From Christensenella sp. UBA4675 (GTDB lineage Bacteria > Bacillota > Clostridia > Christensenellales > Borkfalkiaceae), in assembly GCA_002405165.1 (NCBI GenBank), contig DHLF01000006.1:4882-68881 (forward strand): a stretch of 64,000 nucleotides of DNA, read 5' to 3'. How positions within the stretch are numbered: position 1 is the first letter of the stretch; every line of letters begins with the position of its first letter. The notes under the pieces were generated by a model. It did not search any database. It was not told where the DNA came from and saw only the letters and a list, made by a program, of their open reading frames with translations. The position numbers and the translations under genes were made by a program. Of this stretch, positions 33,481 to 42,123 are shown piece by piece.

Positions 33481-36400
33481 TTACACCTCAAAAAATTTTA
33501 TTTCGTCTTCCGACAAAATAGAAGTCAGTTCGTTTATTACTCCCCTGCAATTTCTTATAGAATATTTAGTACGCTTATTTTTGCCTTGAATTTTAACCGC
33601 AACCTTTATATCCCCGGGATAAAAGCTTAAAATATCGTAAATTTCTTCTAACCTTGCTTCGTTTTCGGGCGAAATAATAAGTCCAACATATTGTTCTTTT
33701 TTATTGTCTTCTATTTCGGAATCTTCTTTAGAATTTAGATAACTTAGACTATCAATAGATATACTAGGCGGTCTTCCGTCCCGAAGTTGTAATTTCCCTT
33801 TTATTGTAACTATTGCGTCCACTTCCAAAGTTTGAGCGTATTTTTCGTAAACTTTCGGGAACATTACGCATTCTATTTCGCCGTATGTATCCTCTAATCC
33901 TATTATTGCCATGTAAGCTCCGCTTTTCGTCATAAGCTTTTTTACATTAGTTATTATTCCGCCCATTTGAACGAAAGAACCGTCTTTTAAATCGGATTCC
34001 ACTTCGTTTTCTTCTGTATCGCCTTCTTGCTCGAACACCAAAAAATCTTCCGATTTATTAGGCATAGAAGAAATTAAGGAATAATACTGTTCTAACGGAT
34101 GTCCCGTAATGTAAACACCTGCGACTTGCTTTTCGTAAGAAAGTTTTTCTTTTAAAGAAAACTCTTTAACGGCGGGATAGTTTACGTTTATTTCGTCCTT
34201 TTGTTCGCCAAACATTTCAAAAAGATTAAATTGATTTGCTTGACTTTGCTTGTTTATTAAATTCGCCTTTTCCAAAATTTCGCCGTAAGTTAATATCATT
34301 TGCCTACGGTTTTTACCCGTACAATCGAACGCACCTGCGTAAATTAAATTTTCGACTAATCTAGTGTTTACGTCTTTTATGCAACGCATACAAAAGTCTT
34401 CTAAGGAAGTAAATTTTCCGTTTTTACTTCTCTCTTCTATAATGTTGTCTATTACGTTAAGTCCTATTCCTTTAACAGCCGCAAGCCCGAAACGAATTTG
34501 TCCGTTTTTGGTGGAAAAATACGTTTGACTTTCGTTTATATCGGGCGGTAAAACCTTTATTTTTTTGCTTTTAACGTAAGATACGTAGTTTTTGATTTCG
34601 TCAATATTGGTAATTCGGTTATTTAAAACTGCAGTTAAAAATTCTGGCAAATAATAAGTTTTTAAATACGCCGTTTGATAAGTGATTATCGAGTATGCGG
34701 CGGCGTGCGATTTATTGAATGCGTATTTAGCAAAGTCTTTCATTTCAGACCAAATTTGTTTAGCTACTTCTTCGCTTACGCCGTTATTTAAGCACCCCTT
34801 TATCGCGGTAACTTGTTTGCCGTGCGCGTCTACGGAAGCTTCTTTTCCGTTTAAGAAAACTACTTCTTCTTTTATCATTTCGTCGACTTTCTTTTTGCCC
34901 ATCATACGACGAACTATGTCCGCTTGTCCTAGCGAATATCCCGCAAGCTCTTGAACTATTTTCATAACTTGCTCTTGATAAACTATACAGCCGTACGTTT
35001 GCTTTAAAATAGGCTCTAACAACGGGTGAGCAAACTTAACGTCTTTAGGATTATGTTTATTGTGAACGAATTTTCCTATCGAATCCATAGGTCCCGGACG
35101 ATACAATGAAACCGCCGCGACTATATCTTCTAAACAAGACGGTAAAAGTTGTTTTAAGAACGATTGAAATCCCGAAGATTCTATTTGGAATATAGCTTTC
35201 GTATCCCCCGAAGAAATCAGTTCGTATACCTTAGGGTCGTCGTATTTTCTGCCGAATTGCACGTCTATTCCGTAATTTTCCTTAACGTAATTCATCGCGA
35301 GCTTTATATCAGACAAGTTCCTAAGTCCTAAAAAGTCCATTTTTAAAAAACCTAAATGCTCTAATTCTACCCCGACGTAACTCGTGGTAATATCGTCGCC
35401 GTTTCTCGACATAGGCATTTGGTCGTCCAAAGCTTTCGCGCCGATTAAAACTCCGCAGGCGTGCGTACTAGACTGTCTAGGCATATCTTCAAGTTTTCCC
35501 GCTATATCTATTACCCTTTTTATTTCGGGGTTAGAATTGTATATTTCTACAAGTTCGGGAACGCTGTAATCGGTTTTATCGTCTTCGTAAAAACCGAACA
35601 CCTTTTTTATTATAAAAGGTCTTTTTATTTCTATTTCCGCTCCGCCTTTCTTTATTTTGTTAGGAATGGCTTTGGTTATTTTATCTAACTCAGCATACGG
35701 AACTCTTAAAACTCTTCCTACGTCTTTTATGGCGTTTTTAGCCGCCATTGTTCCGAACGTGATTATTTTAGCAACTGCGTTGTCGCCGTATTTTTCACGA
35801 ACGTAATCTATAACTTCTTGTCGTCTGCTATCCTCGAAATCGACGTCGAAATCAGGCGCGGAAACTCTTTCGGAATTTAAAAAACGCTCGAAATACAAAT
35901 CGTATTTTAAAGGGTCAATGTCGGTTATATCAATTAAATACGCAATAATCGAACCTGCCCCCGAGCCACGACCCGGCCCTACGGAAATTCCCATTTCTCT
36001 TGCGTGATGTATATAGTCCCAAACTATTAAATAGTATTCTATATAGCCTAATCTTTCTATTACGCCTAACTCGTACTCTATTCTGTCGGTTATCTCTTTC
36101 GTGTAAGCGCCGTACTTCTTTTTTACTCCTTCGTCTACCAAATCTCTAATATATTCGATAGGCGTTTTTCCGTTTTCGGGTTTAAATCTAGGATATTTGT
36201 AATGTCCGTAATCGAATTTAAAATTGCATTTGTCGGCAATTTCGTTCGTGTTTATTAAAGACTGCTCGTCGTCGGGGAACGCTTGTAGCATTTCTTCGTA
36301 ACTTTTAAAATAGAACTCGTCCCCCGTAAATTTCATGTGATTGGGGTCGTCTAACGTAGTTTTCGTGTTTATACAAAGCATTACTTCGTGAACGGGCGCG

Positions 36401-37071
36401 TCTTCTTTTTCAAGATAGTGTACGTCGTTTGTAACAACAGTCTTTATGTTATGTTTTAGTGCTAAACTTTTTAAGTAGTTATTTACGATTTTTTCTTCTT
36501 CTAGTCCGTGATTTTGTAATTCTAAATAAAAATCGTCTTTAAATAAATTTTTAAAAAATAAGGTCAATTCTTCGGCTTTTTCTAAATTTCCCGATAAAAT
36601 AGCTTGCGGAATATCCCCGCCTATACAAGCCGAAGTACATACTAAACCTTCGTGATGCTCTGCTAGCGTTTTTAAATCTATTCTCGGTTTATAATAATAC
36701 CCTTCTTTAAATGCAATAGACGTTAATACGCAAAGATTTTTGTATCCCGTTTCGTCTTTAGCTAAAAGAATTAAATGCCTTCTATCCTTAAAGCCGTTTC
36801 CGTTTGGGTCATCTTTATTACGAGATTTAACGCGTAAATCGTCGCAAATGTAAAATTCTTGCCCGATTATAGCTTTTATCCTATCTTCGGGATTCTTGCC
36901 CGCGTTGCAGGCGTCAAAAAAAGTAACCGCCCCATACATATTGCCGTGGTCGGTTATTGCTAATGCTTTCATACCGAGCTTCTTTGCCTTTTTTACCATA
37001 TCTTTTATTCTTGACATTCCGTCTAGAATAGAAAACTCCGTATGAACGTGAAGATGAACGAAATTACCCAT
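33481..37071 (-). CDS. dnaE: DNA polymerase III alpha subunit, DnaE
   Basis: 1196 aa. Replicative polymerase of the C family. Order: PHP domain (VHLHVHTEFSILDGMSRI, ITDHGNMYG), palm with the catalytic aspartates in APDFDVDFEDSRR, VSLYRPGPMDSIGKFVHNK, fingers, helix-hairpin-helix, then an OB-fold (VQMGGIITNVKKLMTKSG). This is the DnaE type, not PolC. Start ATG 37071 (AAAGGTG upstream) gives the family N-terminus; an earlier in-frame start is unlikely. Probable promoter at 37229-37257. Confidence 0.97.
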   Translation of the reverse strand: MGNFVHLHVHTEFSILDGMSRIKDMVKKAKKLGMKALAITDHGNMYGAVTFFDACNAGKNPEDRIKAIIGQEFYICDDLRVKSRNKDDPNGNGFKDRRHLILLAKDETGYKNLCVLTSIAFKEGYYYKPRIDLKTLAEHHEGLVCTSACIGGDIPQAILSGNLEKAEELTLFFKNLFKDDFYLELQNHGLEEEKIVNNYLKSLALKHNIKTVVTNDVHYLEKEDAPVHEVMLCINTKTTLDDPNHMKFTGDEFYFKSYEEMLQAFPDDEQSLINTNEIADKCNFKFDYGHYKYPRFKPENGKTPIEYIRDLVDEGVKKKYGAYTKEITDRIEYELGVIERLGYIEYYLIVWDYIHHAREMGISVGPGRGSGAGSIIAYLIDITDIDPLKYDLYFERFLNSERVSAPDFDVDFEDSRRQEVIDYVREKYGDNAVAKIITFGTMAAKNAIKDVGRVLRVPYAELDKITKAIPNKIKKGGAEIEIKRPFIIKKVFGFYEDDKTDYSVPELVEIYNSNPEIKRVIDIAGKLEDMPRQSSTHACGVLIGAKALDDQMPMSRNGDDITTSYVGVELEHLGFLKMDFLGLRNLSDIKLAMNYVKENYGIDVQFGRKYDDPKVYELISSGDTKAIFQIESSGFQSFLKQLLPSCLEDIVAAVSLYRPGPMDSIGKFVHNKHNPKDVKFAHPLLEPILKQTYGCIVYQEQVMKIVQELAGYSLGQADIVRRMMGKKKVDEMIKEEVVFLNGKEASVDAHGKQVTAIKGCLNNGVSEEVAKQIWSEMKDFAKYAFNKSHAAAYSIITYQTAYLKTYYLPEFLTAVLNNRITNIDEIKNYVSYVKSKKIKVLPPDINESQTYFSTKNGQIRFGLAAVKGIGLNVIDNIIEERSKNGKFTSLEDFCMRCIKDVNTRLVENLIYAGAFDCTGKNRRQMILTYGEILEKANLINKQSQANQFNLFEMFGEQKDEINVNYPAVKEFSLKEKLSYEKQVAGVYITGHPLEQYYSLISSMPNKSEDFLVFEQEGDTEENEVESDLKDGSFVQMGGIITNVKKLMTKSGAYMAIIGLEDTYGEIECVMFPKVYEKYAQTLEVDAIVTIKGKLQLRDGRPPSISIDSLSYLNSKEDSEIEDNKKEQYVGLIISPENEARLEEIYDILSFYPGDIKVAVKIQGKNKRTKYSIRNCRGVINELTSILSEDEIKFFEV

Positions 37072-37228
37072 AAAAATACACCTTTTGCGCACCGGTTCGA
37101 CTTATGCGAACTTTCGGAACACGCTAATAAAAAAATAAAATTCAATCAAATAATTAAGAGTAAACAAATAATTATTATCTAATTTATTTTTAGTTTTAAA
37201 GAATAATTTAATTATAACTAATATATAA

Positions 37229-37257
37229 TATATACACCAAAACGAAAATAAAGTCAA
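37229..37257 (-). promoter_or_regulatory. Possible promoter for dnaE
   Basis: Minus-strand TTGACT (37257-37252), 17-nt spacer, TATATA (37234-37229); a leader of about 150 nt follows in which I see no clear structure. Confidence 0.55.
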
Positions 37258-37297
37258 TGCAAAAAAATATGAAATTTTTTTACTCCCCGTTTTTTTC

Positions 37298-37326
37298 TTG
37301 ACAAGAGTTAAAAATTAAACTATAAT
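37298..37326 (+). promoter_or_regulatory. Promoter for tRNA-Leu
   Basis: Full consensus: TTGACA (37298-37303), 17-nt spacer, TATAAT (37321-37326). Confidence 0.9.
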
Positions 37327-37339
37327 TTATACATTAAAT

Positions 37340-37422
37340 GCGGATGTGGCGGAATGGCAGACGCGCCAGCCTTAGGAGCTGGTATCTTCGATGTGGGGGT
37401 TCAAGTCCCTTCATCCGCACCA
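37340..37422 (+). tRNA. tRNA-Leu (UAG)
   Basis: Class II tRNA. Acceptor GCGGATG/CATCCGC, anticodon loop CTTAGGA giving anticodon TAG (reads CUN), short variable arm with ATC-TTC-GAT, T-loop GGTTCAAGTCC, discriminator A and encoded CCA (37420-37422). Confidence 0.96.
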
Positions 37423-37425
37423 AAT

Positions 37426-37459
37426 AAAAAAGTGTACTAAAATTTTAGTACACTTTTTT
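37426..37459. terminator. Terminator after tRNA-Leu
   Basis: Perfect 34-nt palindrome (17-bp arms) with T-run; also serves the convergent nuclease gene. Confidence 0.88.
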
Positions 37460-37474
37460 ATTTAATTTGGCGAA

Positions 37475-38140
37475 TTATATTTTTAAAATATAATACCAAT
37501 AATCTTTTTTATGTATAGTAGCATGAATATATTTTATTTTATAATCATTATTAAAAATAAAACCATTAGGATATTTCTGTACAGCTTTTTTTACCGCTAC
37601 CCCCGAAACAACGTAAGATTGATTTTTTTTGATAGTATATCCGTCATACATTGGCAGTTCTACTCTCGTTCCCCTTTTTGCTTCCTTTAAATATAATTCA
37701 TAGTCAGTTAAAAAAACAAAATAGCAACCGCACACGTTTTGTGTGTTTTTTCTATGAGTATCTAAATTATAAATATCTATATACGACTCCGCATTTCCCA
37801 AATCAACGGCAGAATGTTTGATTTTTTTAAATTTCAACTCTATTAAATACTCTTTTTTTTCTTCATACCTTTCGTATTTTATTACAATATCAACGTAATC
37901 TTTATTTCCGTTTATTGGTTTATTTATTTCAAATAAAACTCTAAATCTTTCATTAGGAAAAAAAGTATTTAACTCTAATATTTGCTTTATTATTTCCGCT
38001 ATACTCATTTGAAAAGTGTTTTCAAGTCCGATTTCAAGAAAATTATTTTTTAATTTATATAAATATATTTCCATAGCTTTATTTATCGCTTCTTCAACTC
38101 TTTTATCTACTTGTAAATCTAATTTAATTATTTCTTGCAT
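37475..38140 (-). CDS. Orphan PD-(D/E)XK nuclease-like protein
   Basis: 221 aa, start ATG 38140 with GGAG upstream. The core DYVDIVIKYERYEEKKEYLI followed by ELKFKK has the PD-(D/E)XK layout: Asp at about 84, a hydrophobic strand, then E101-x-K103. A helical N-terminal half precedes it and a beta-rich C-terminus (GVAVKKAVQKYPNG) follows. Similar cores occur in restriction endonucleases and in nuclease tails of mobile AAA proteins. No methyltransferase or ATPase partner is beside it. Codons are more AT-rich than neighbours, and it sits between tRNA-Leu and an IS remnant, so acquisition is likely. Confidence 0.65.
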   Translation of the reverse strand: MQEIIKLDLQVDKRVEEAINKAMEIYLYKLKNNFLEIGLENTFQMSIAEIIKQILELNTFFPNERFRVLFEINKPINGNKDYVDIVIKYERYEEKKEYLIELKFKKIKHSAVDLGNAESYIDIYNLDTHRKNTQNVCGCYFVFLTDYELYLKEAKRGTRVELPMYDGYTIKKNQSYVVSGVAVKKAVQKYPNGFIFNNDYKIKYIHATIHKKDYWYYILKI

Positions 38141-38233
38141 ATTTTTCTCCGCAAAGAAGTATACCATAAAAAATTTTCATTTACAATAAAAAGCTAGTAT
38201 AGATTAAGATAAAATATTTATAAAATAATTTTA

Positions 38234-38546
38234 TGTAGGCTTGTCAAACATATGAGACAGATTTTAAAAAAAATTAATTATGTATAAGCCCAAGATTTAA
38301 GTAGTCTGAAACGTATTGATTAGGAGATTTCCAGGCAAGTGGTCGCATGGGAAAAGAGTTGTAACGTTTCAGGTGTACGGCAAGTTGCTTTGAAAAGTCT
38401 TCGAATGAAAAGAATTTGTGCGTAGCGTAGAAGTATTCGTTATCTTTTCTGTGAGAGCGTTCAACTTTGCCGTTATGTCGCGGAGTGAACGGACGGATTA
38501 GTTTATGTCTAATATCTAATTCTTTGAGACGAGATGACAAGAGCAA
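38234..38546 (-). mobile_element. Remnant of a DDE-transposase insertion sequence
   Basis: Contains the 3' third of a transposase gene (38274-38546, minus) and beyond it a probable terminal inverted repeat at 38234-38260 starting TGTAGGCTTGTCAAACATAT and ending GAGACAG. The left part of the element and the DDE aspartates are gone. Confidence 0.75.
38274..38546 (-). pseudogene. Transposase C-terminal fragment (IS481/IS3-like integrase core)
   Basis: About 90 codons remain: LIRPFTPRHNGKVERSHRKD holds the last catalytic Glu of an rve/DDE domain, followed by HLKRYNSFPMRPLAWKSPNQ, the usual end. The first two catalytic Asp and the helix-turn-helix are missing, with no transposase sequence past 38546. 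Non-functional. Confidence 0.85.
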
Positions 38547-38625
38547 ACTTAAACAAAAAAATTTTATCCTTTATAAAGACAGGGAAATTTGTAAAGAGAT
38601 TTTAAATAACGCCATAAAATTTTAA
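38545..38625 (+). pseudogene. 3' tail of a gene severed next to the IS remnant
   Basis: The plus strand is open from the IS junction to TAA at 38623-38625 and reads KLKQKNFILYKDREICKEIL then NNAIKF. It ends 18 nt before the acetyltransferase ATG, with an AGGAG between, as expected for the last codons of an operon partner. It has no start of its own. Family not recognisable. Confidence 0.45.
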
Positions 38626-38643
38626 TTTTAAATAGGAGAAAAA

Positions 38644-39348
38644 ATGTACAAAGGTATTAGCGATTGGGACAGAATGATTTCGGGAAAATTATATAATTCT
38701 TCTAGTAAAGATATAGAAAAACAACATATACGCGGACTTTCTTTATGTGATAAGTTTAATAAAATACCCGTAAAGCAAGCAAAAAGAAAGCAAAAAACGC
38801 TTGAAAAACTTATCCCTAGCGCAAAAGGGAAAAACCTAGGAATATTTGCGCCGTTTTACTGCGAATACGGTGTAAATATAACCGTTGGCGAAAACTGTTT
38901 CGTAAATTATAACTGCACTTTTTTAGACGTTGCGCCTATTACGCTCGGAAACGGCGTGTGGATAGGTGCCGGCGTTACCCTTGCAACGCCTAACCACCCG
39001 ATTATTAGCGAAGAACGCCTTATCGCCGATTACCCCGACGGCAAACACGATTTAGAATTTTCTAACCCCATAACCATAAAAGACGGCTGTTGGATATGCT
39101 CAGGCGCAACTATTATAGGCGGTGTTAAAATTGGCGAAAACTGCGTTGTAAGCGCAGGTTCAGTCGTTACGAAAGACGTTCCGCCAAATAGTATCGTTGC
39201 AGGAATTCCTGCAAAAGTAATAAGAACTATCGATGAAAACGACCGTTTAAACGTTTGGGAAACTTACGAAAAAAACGAACTACCCGTATCCAACAGAAAA
39301 AAAATTATAAAAAGAACTAATAAGTCCATTTGTAACGTAAAATCGTAG
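38644..39348 (+). CDS. Maltose/galactoside O-acetyltransferase family protein
   Basis: 234 aa. N-terminal Mac domain (SDWDRMISGKLYNSSSKDIE) then a left-handed beta-helix of hexapeptide repeats (FLDVAPITLGNGVWIGAGVT, IKDGCWICSGATIIGGVKIG, NCVVSAGSVVTKDVPPNSIV). The catalytic His lies in TPNHP. Acetylates sugars from acetyl-CoA. The tail after residue 205 is longer than usual and basic (NRKKIIKRTNKS). The upstream operon partner appears destroyed by the IS. Confidence 0.92.
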   Translation: MYKGISDWDRMISGKLYNSSSKDIEKQHIRGLSLCDKFNKIPVKQAKRKQKTLEKLIPSAKGKNLGIFAPFYCEYGVNITVGENCFVNYNCTFLDVAPITLGNGVWIGAGVTLATPNHPIISEERLIADYPDGKHDLEFSNPITIKDGCWICSGATIIGGVKIGENCVVSAGSVVTKDVPPNSIVAGIPAKVIRTIDENDRLNVWETYEKNELPVSNRKKIIKRTNKSICNVKS

Positions 39349-39457
39349 GTTTGAAAAAAATTCTATAAAATTTATTAAGCTTGCGTTTAACATAATACCG
39401 AATACATGCTCAGATTTAATCTATTTTTCTCTAAGAAATTTAATCTTATCGTACAAT

Positions 39458-39509
39458 TTATAATAATATTTTTTTATTTCAGGTTATAATAATATTTTTT
39501 TATTTCAGG
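39458..39509 (+). repeat. Perfect 26-bp tandem duplication
   Basis: Two identical adjacent copies (39458-39483, 39484-39509) beginning TTATAATAATA and ending ATTTCAGG. In the spacer before ktrB. Confidence 0.85.
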
Positions 39510-39538
39510 CTTCCAAAATAACGAACGATATTTTTTAA

Positions 39539-39567
39539 TTGACTTTAAAAATTATTAGTAGTATAAT
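39539..39567 (+). promoter_or_regulatory. Promoter for ktrB, very close to the start codon
   Basis: TTGACT (39539-39544), 17-nt spacer, TATAAT (39562-39567). The ATG is at 39577, only 9 nt after the -10. Confidence 0.8.
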
Positions 39568-39576
39568 CTCCGTAAT

Positions 39577-40944
39577 ATGAAAAAGAATAATAAGCTATCC
39601 GTTTGGCAAATACTTGCGATAGGATACGCGCTTGTAATTTTAGTAGGCAGTTTACTTTTAATACTACCCATAGCCACTAAAAACGGCGAAAAAACTTCTT
39701 ATATAAACGCTTTGCTTACGGCAACAAGCGCTTCTTGCGTAACGGGATTGGTTACTTACGACACCGCCACGCACTGGACGCTATTCGGTCAAATTACTAT
39801 TTTAGCTTTAATACAAATAGGCGGAATAGGATTTATGACGTTCGTTTCGGTGGGAATTGCGTTAATTAAAAAGAATATGGGGCTTTACCAAAGAACCGTA
39901 TTTATGCAAACGGCGGGAGAAGCTAATTTAATAAATTTTAAACCGCTTTTAAAAAGAATAATTATAGGCACGTTTATTTTTGAATTTTCGGGCTGTTTAA
40001 TACTTTTAATTAGATTTATACCCGATTATAGCCTTAAAGGAATATATTACGCCGTATTTATTTCTATATCGGCTTTTTGTAACGCGGGGTTTGACATACT
40101 TGGAAAAAACAACGCAAAATTCGTTTCGCTTGCGCCCTACTCCAAAGACCCGTTGGTTTTACTTACGGTTTGTCTTTTAATTTTAATAGGGGGAGTCGGA
40201 TTTTTGGTTTGGAACGATATTTCGGAAAGCAAATTTAAATTTTCTAAATATCAACTGCATACTAAAATGGTTTTAATAACGAATTTAATTTTAGTTTCGG
40301 TTTCTACCGTTTTATTTTTACTATTCGATTATAATCAACCCGCTTTAAACGGTTATAACTTTTTCCAAAAACTTTTGGTTGCGTTTTTCAACTCGATAAC
40401 GCCTAGAACTGCGGGATTTTCCATAGTTGACCAGTGTAATTTAAGCGAATCAAGCTATGTTTTAACACTTATACTTATGTTTATAGGCGGTGGCTCGGGT
40501 TCTACTGCCGGAGGTGTTAAAGTTACGACTATTGCGGTTGTATTTTTCGGATTGGTCGCCGTATTTAAAAACAAAGAAGACATAGAAATAGGAAATAAAA
40601 GAATACACCATTCGCTTTTTGTAAAAGCGGTTTCCGTTATAACTTCTTACCTAACGCTTATAGTATTATCCGTTATTTTAATTGCTTTATTTGAAAAAGG
40701 TAATACTTTTGCAAATTTAAAATATATTACTTTCGACGTTGTTTCCGCGCTTGGAACGGTAGGTTGTTCGGCTACGGTAAACGGTGTAACTTTTACGTCT
40801 TTACTTTCGGTAGGCTCTAAAATAGTTTTAACTTTACTTATGTTTTTAGGAAAAGCGGGAATATTGACTATTGCCCTTGCGTTTGGAAACAGAACTAACG
40901 TAAGCGAAATTAAAAAGCCGATTGATAACGTTATTATCGGTTAA
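39577..40944 (+). CDS. ktrB: Ktr/Trk-type potassium channel subunit
   Basis: 455 aa membrane protein of the TrkH/KtrB superfamily with four M1-P-M2 repeats. The selectivity-filter loops are readable: SASCVTGLVT, SAFCNAGFD, TPRTAGFS and LGTVGCSAT. Imports K+ (with Na+ in KtrB) together with the RCK subunit KtrA encoded 75 nt downstream. ATG 39577 has no Shine-Dalgarno, and the promoter is so close that the mRNA may be leaderless. No c-di-AMP (ydaO) riboswitch was seen upstream. Confidence 0.94.
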   Translation: MKKNNKLSVWQILAIGYALVILVGSLLLILPIATKNGEKTSYINALLTATSASCVTGLVTYDTATHWTLFGQITILALIQIGGIGFMTFVSVGIALIKKNMGLYQRTVFMQTAGEANLINFKPLLKRIIIGTFIFEFSGCLILLIRFIPDYSLKGIYYAVFISISAFCNAGFDILGKNNAKFVSLAPYSKDPLVLLTVCLLILIGGVGFLVWNDISESKFKFSKYQLHTKMVLITNLILVSVSTVLFLLFDYNQPALNGYNFFQKLLVAFFNSITPRTAGFSIVDQCNLSESSYVLTLILMFIGGGSGSTAGGVKVTTIAVVFFGLVAVFKNKEDIEIGNKRIHHSLFVKAVSVITSYLTLIVLSVILIALFEKGNTFANLKYITFDVVSALGTVGCSATVNGVTFTSLLSVGSKIVLTLLMFLGKAGILTIALAFGNRTNVSEIKKPIDNVIIG

Positions 40945-41019
40945 TATTTCTTTTAAAATATATATAAGTTTTAACTTAAAAATATAAAGCTTATGCTTTA
41001 TAACGTCAAAAGGAGTTAT

Positions 41020-41670
41020 ATGAAATCATTTTTATTGATAGGATTAGGAAAATTCGGATTTACCCTTGCGAAAGAACTACTCGACATGGGTAGCGAAGTT
41101 ATGGTCGTAGACAAAGACGAGAAAAAAATAAATCAGTACGCGCCGTTATTTACGCACGCGTTATCGGCAAACTGTATGAACGAAGACAATTTAAAATCTT
41201 TTAATATTCCGTCTTTCGACGCGTGTATAGTAGCTATCGGGGACGACTTTCAATCGTCATTGGAAATTACGTCTTTGTTAAAAGATTTAGGAGCGCAATA
41301 CGTTGTAAGTAAAGCTACTACCGATATTCAGAAAAAGTTTTTACTTAGAAACGGGGCTGACGAAGTTGTTTACCCAGATAAAGATTGCGCCGAAAAATTA
41401 GCCGTAACCGTTAATACAGACAGTATTTACGACTTTTTCGAATTGGATTCTAAACATTGCATATTTGAAATTGAAATTCCTTCCGACTGGGCAGGAAAAA
41501 CGATTTCCACAGTAAATATCAGAAAAAAATATAAATTAAACGTTTTAATGGTTAAAAAGAAAGAAGAAATCGTTTCTTCTATCGACGGTGAATACGTTTT
41601 TGAAAAAAATGACCATATTGTTGTATTTGGTGAAAAAGAAAGTATGATGAAAGTCGGAAATATGAAATAA
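41020..41670 (+). CDS. ktrA: KtrA/TrkA regulatory subunit (RCK domains)
   Basis: 216 aa cytoplasmic ring subunit gating KtrB. The N-terminal RCK_N Rossmann fold has LLIGLGKFGFTLAKEL and VDKDEKKINQ, binding ATP/ADP or NAD(H); RCK_C (TrkA_C, about 135-216) is the usual c-di-AMP-binding domain in Firmicutes. The start is ATG 41020 with AAGGAG 5 nt before it. Confidence 0.95.
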   Translation: MKSFLLIGLGKFGFTLAKELLDMGSEVMVVDKDEKKINQYAPLFTHALSANCMNEDNLKSFNIPSFDACIVAIGDDFQSSLEITSLLKDLGAQYVVSKATTDIQKKFLLRNGADEVVYPDKDCAEKLAVTVNTDSIYDFFELDSKHCIFEIEIPSDWAGKTISTVNIRKKYKLNVLMVKKKEEIVSSIDGEYVFEKNDHIVVFGEKESMMKVGNMK

Positions 41671-41692
41671 ATTATAATAAAACAATAATCGT

Positions 41693-41723
41693 AAAGCGTA
41701 GGTGTTTACCTACGCTTTTTGTT
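41693..41723 (+). terminator. Terminator after ktrA
   Basis: 11-bp stem (41693-41703 with 41708-41718), GTTT loop, T-run. Confidence 0.88.
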
Positions 41724-41856
41724 TTCTAAGTGTTGCACCTAGTTTGATAATTTACTTTAATAACAAATAATTTAATTACACTAAATTTTCACTGTTTAAA
41801 AAAAATTTTATATACTTATAAATTTAACTCGACCTTTTAAAAATAAGTTTATACCG

Positions 41857-42007
41857 ATTTTTTTAATATTTTACTATGACAAAAAGCTAAACGCATAGGA
41901 AAATTCCTATGCGTTTAAATACTACATTTTTTCAAGAAGTTTAAGGTCGATTCCTTTTTCGCCGGATATTTTTTCAACTTTAACTTTATTTCCTACCGCT
42001 AAAACGT
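41857..42007 (-). repeat. Decayed duplicate of the pnp 3' end and its terminator
   Basis: 41857-42007 matches 42059-42212. The first 90 bp or so, including the terminator, are almost identical; toward the coding part substitutions and a 3-bp deletion accumulate. The gene-free stretch 41671-42123 holds this copy, two terminators and otherwise featureless AT-rich DNA. Confidence 0.88.
41889..41916 (-). terminator. Duplicate copy of the pnp terminator
   Basis: AAACGCATAGGAA arms with an AA centre; identical stem to the functional copy at 42091-42118. Confidence 0.75.
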
Positions 42008-42009
42008 TT
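41926..42009 (-). pseudogene. Fragment of a pnp C-terminus
   Basis: Reads NVLAVGNKVKVEKISGEKGI then DLKLLEKM and a stop, against DVLAVGDKVKVEIIRISEKG then IDLKLLEKM in the intact gene. No start and no upstream S1 sequence; a relic. The difference in length is one codon, so the frame is kept. Confidence 0.85.
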
Positions 42010-42090
42010 TATTTGACAAAGATTTTTTGCTCAGTATTAGCAAAGTTTGCCTAAACAAATTTTTTTAATATTTTACTATGACAAAAAGCT

Positions 42091-42118
42091 AAACGCATAG
42101 GAATTTTCCTATGCGTTT
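42091..42118 (-). terminator. Terminator of pnp
   Basis: 13-bp arms (AAACGCATAGGAA and complement) a few nt after the pnp stop; followed on the minus strand by AGCTTTTTGTC. Confidence 0.82.
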
Positions 42119-42123
42119 AAATA

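Noticed and set aside
39349..39576. c-di-AMP (ydaO) riboswitch before ktrB
   Set aside because: The spacer is AT-rich with a simple tandem repeat; no conserved ydaO core or stems, and the promoter lies at its very end.
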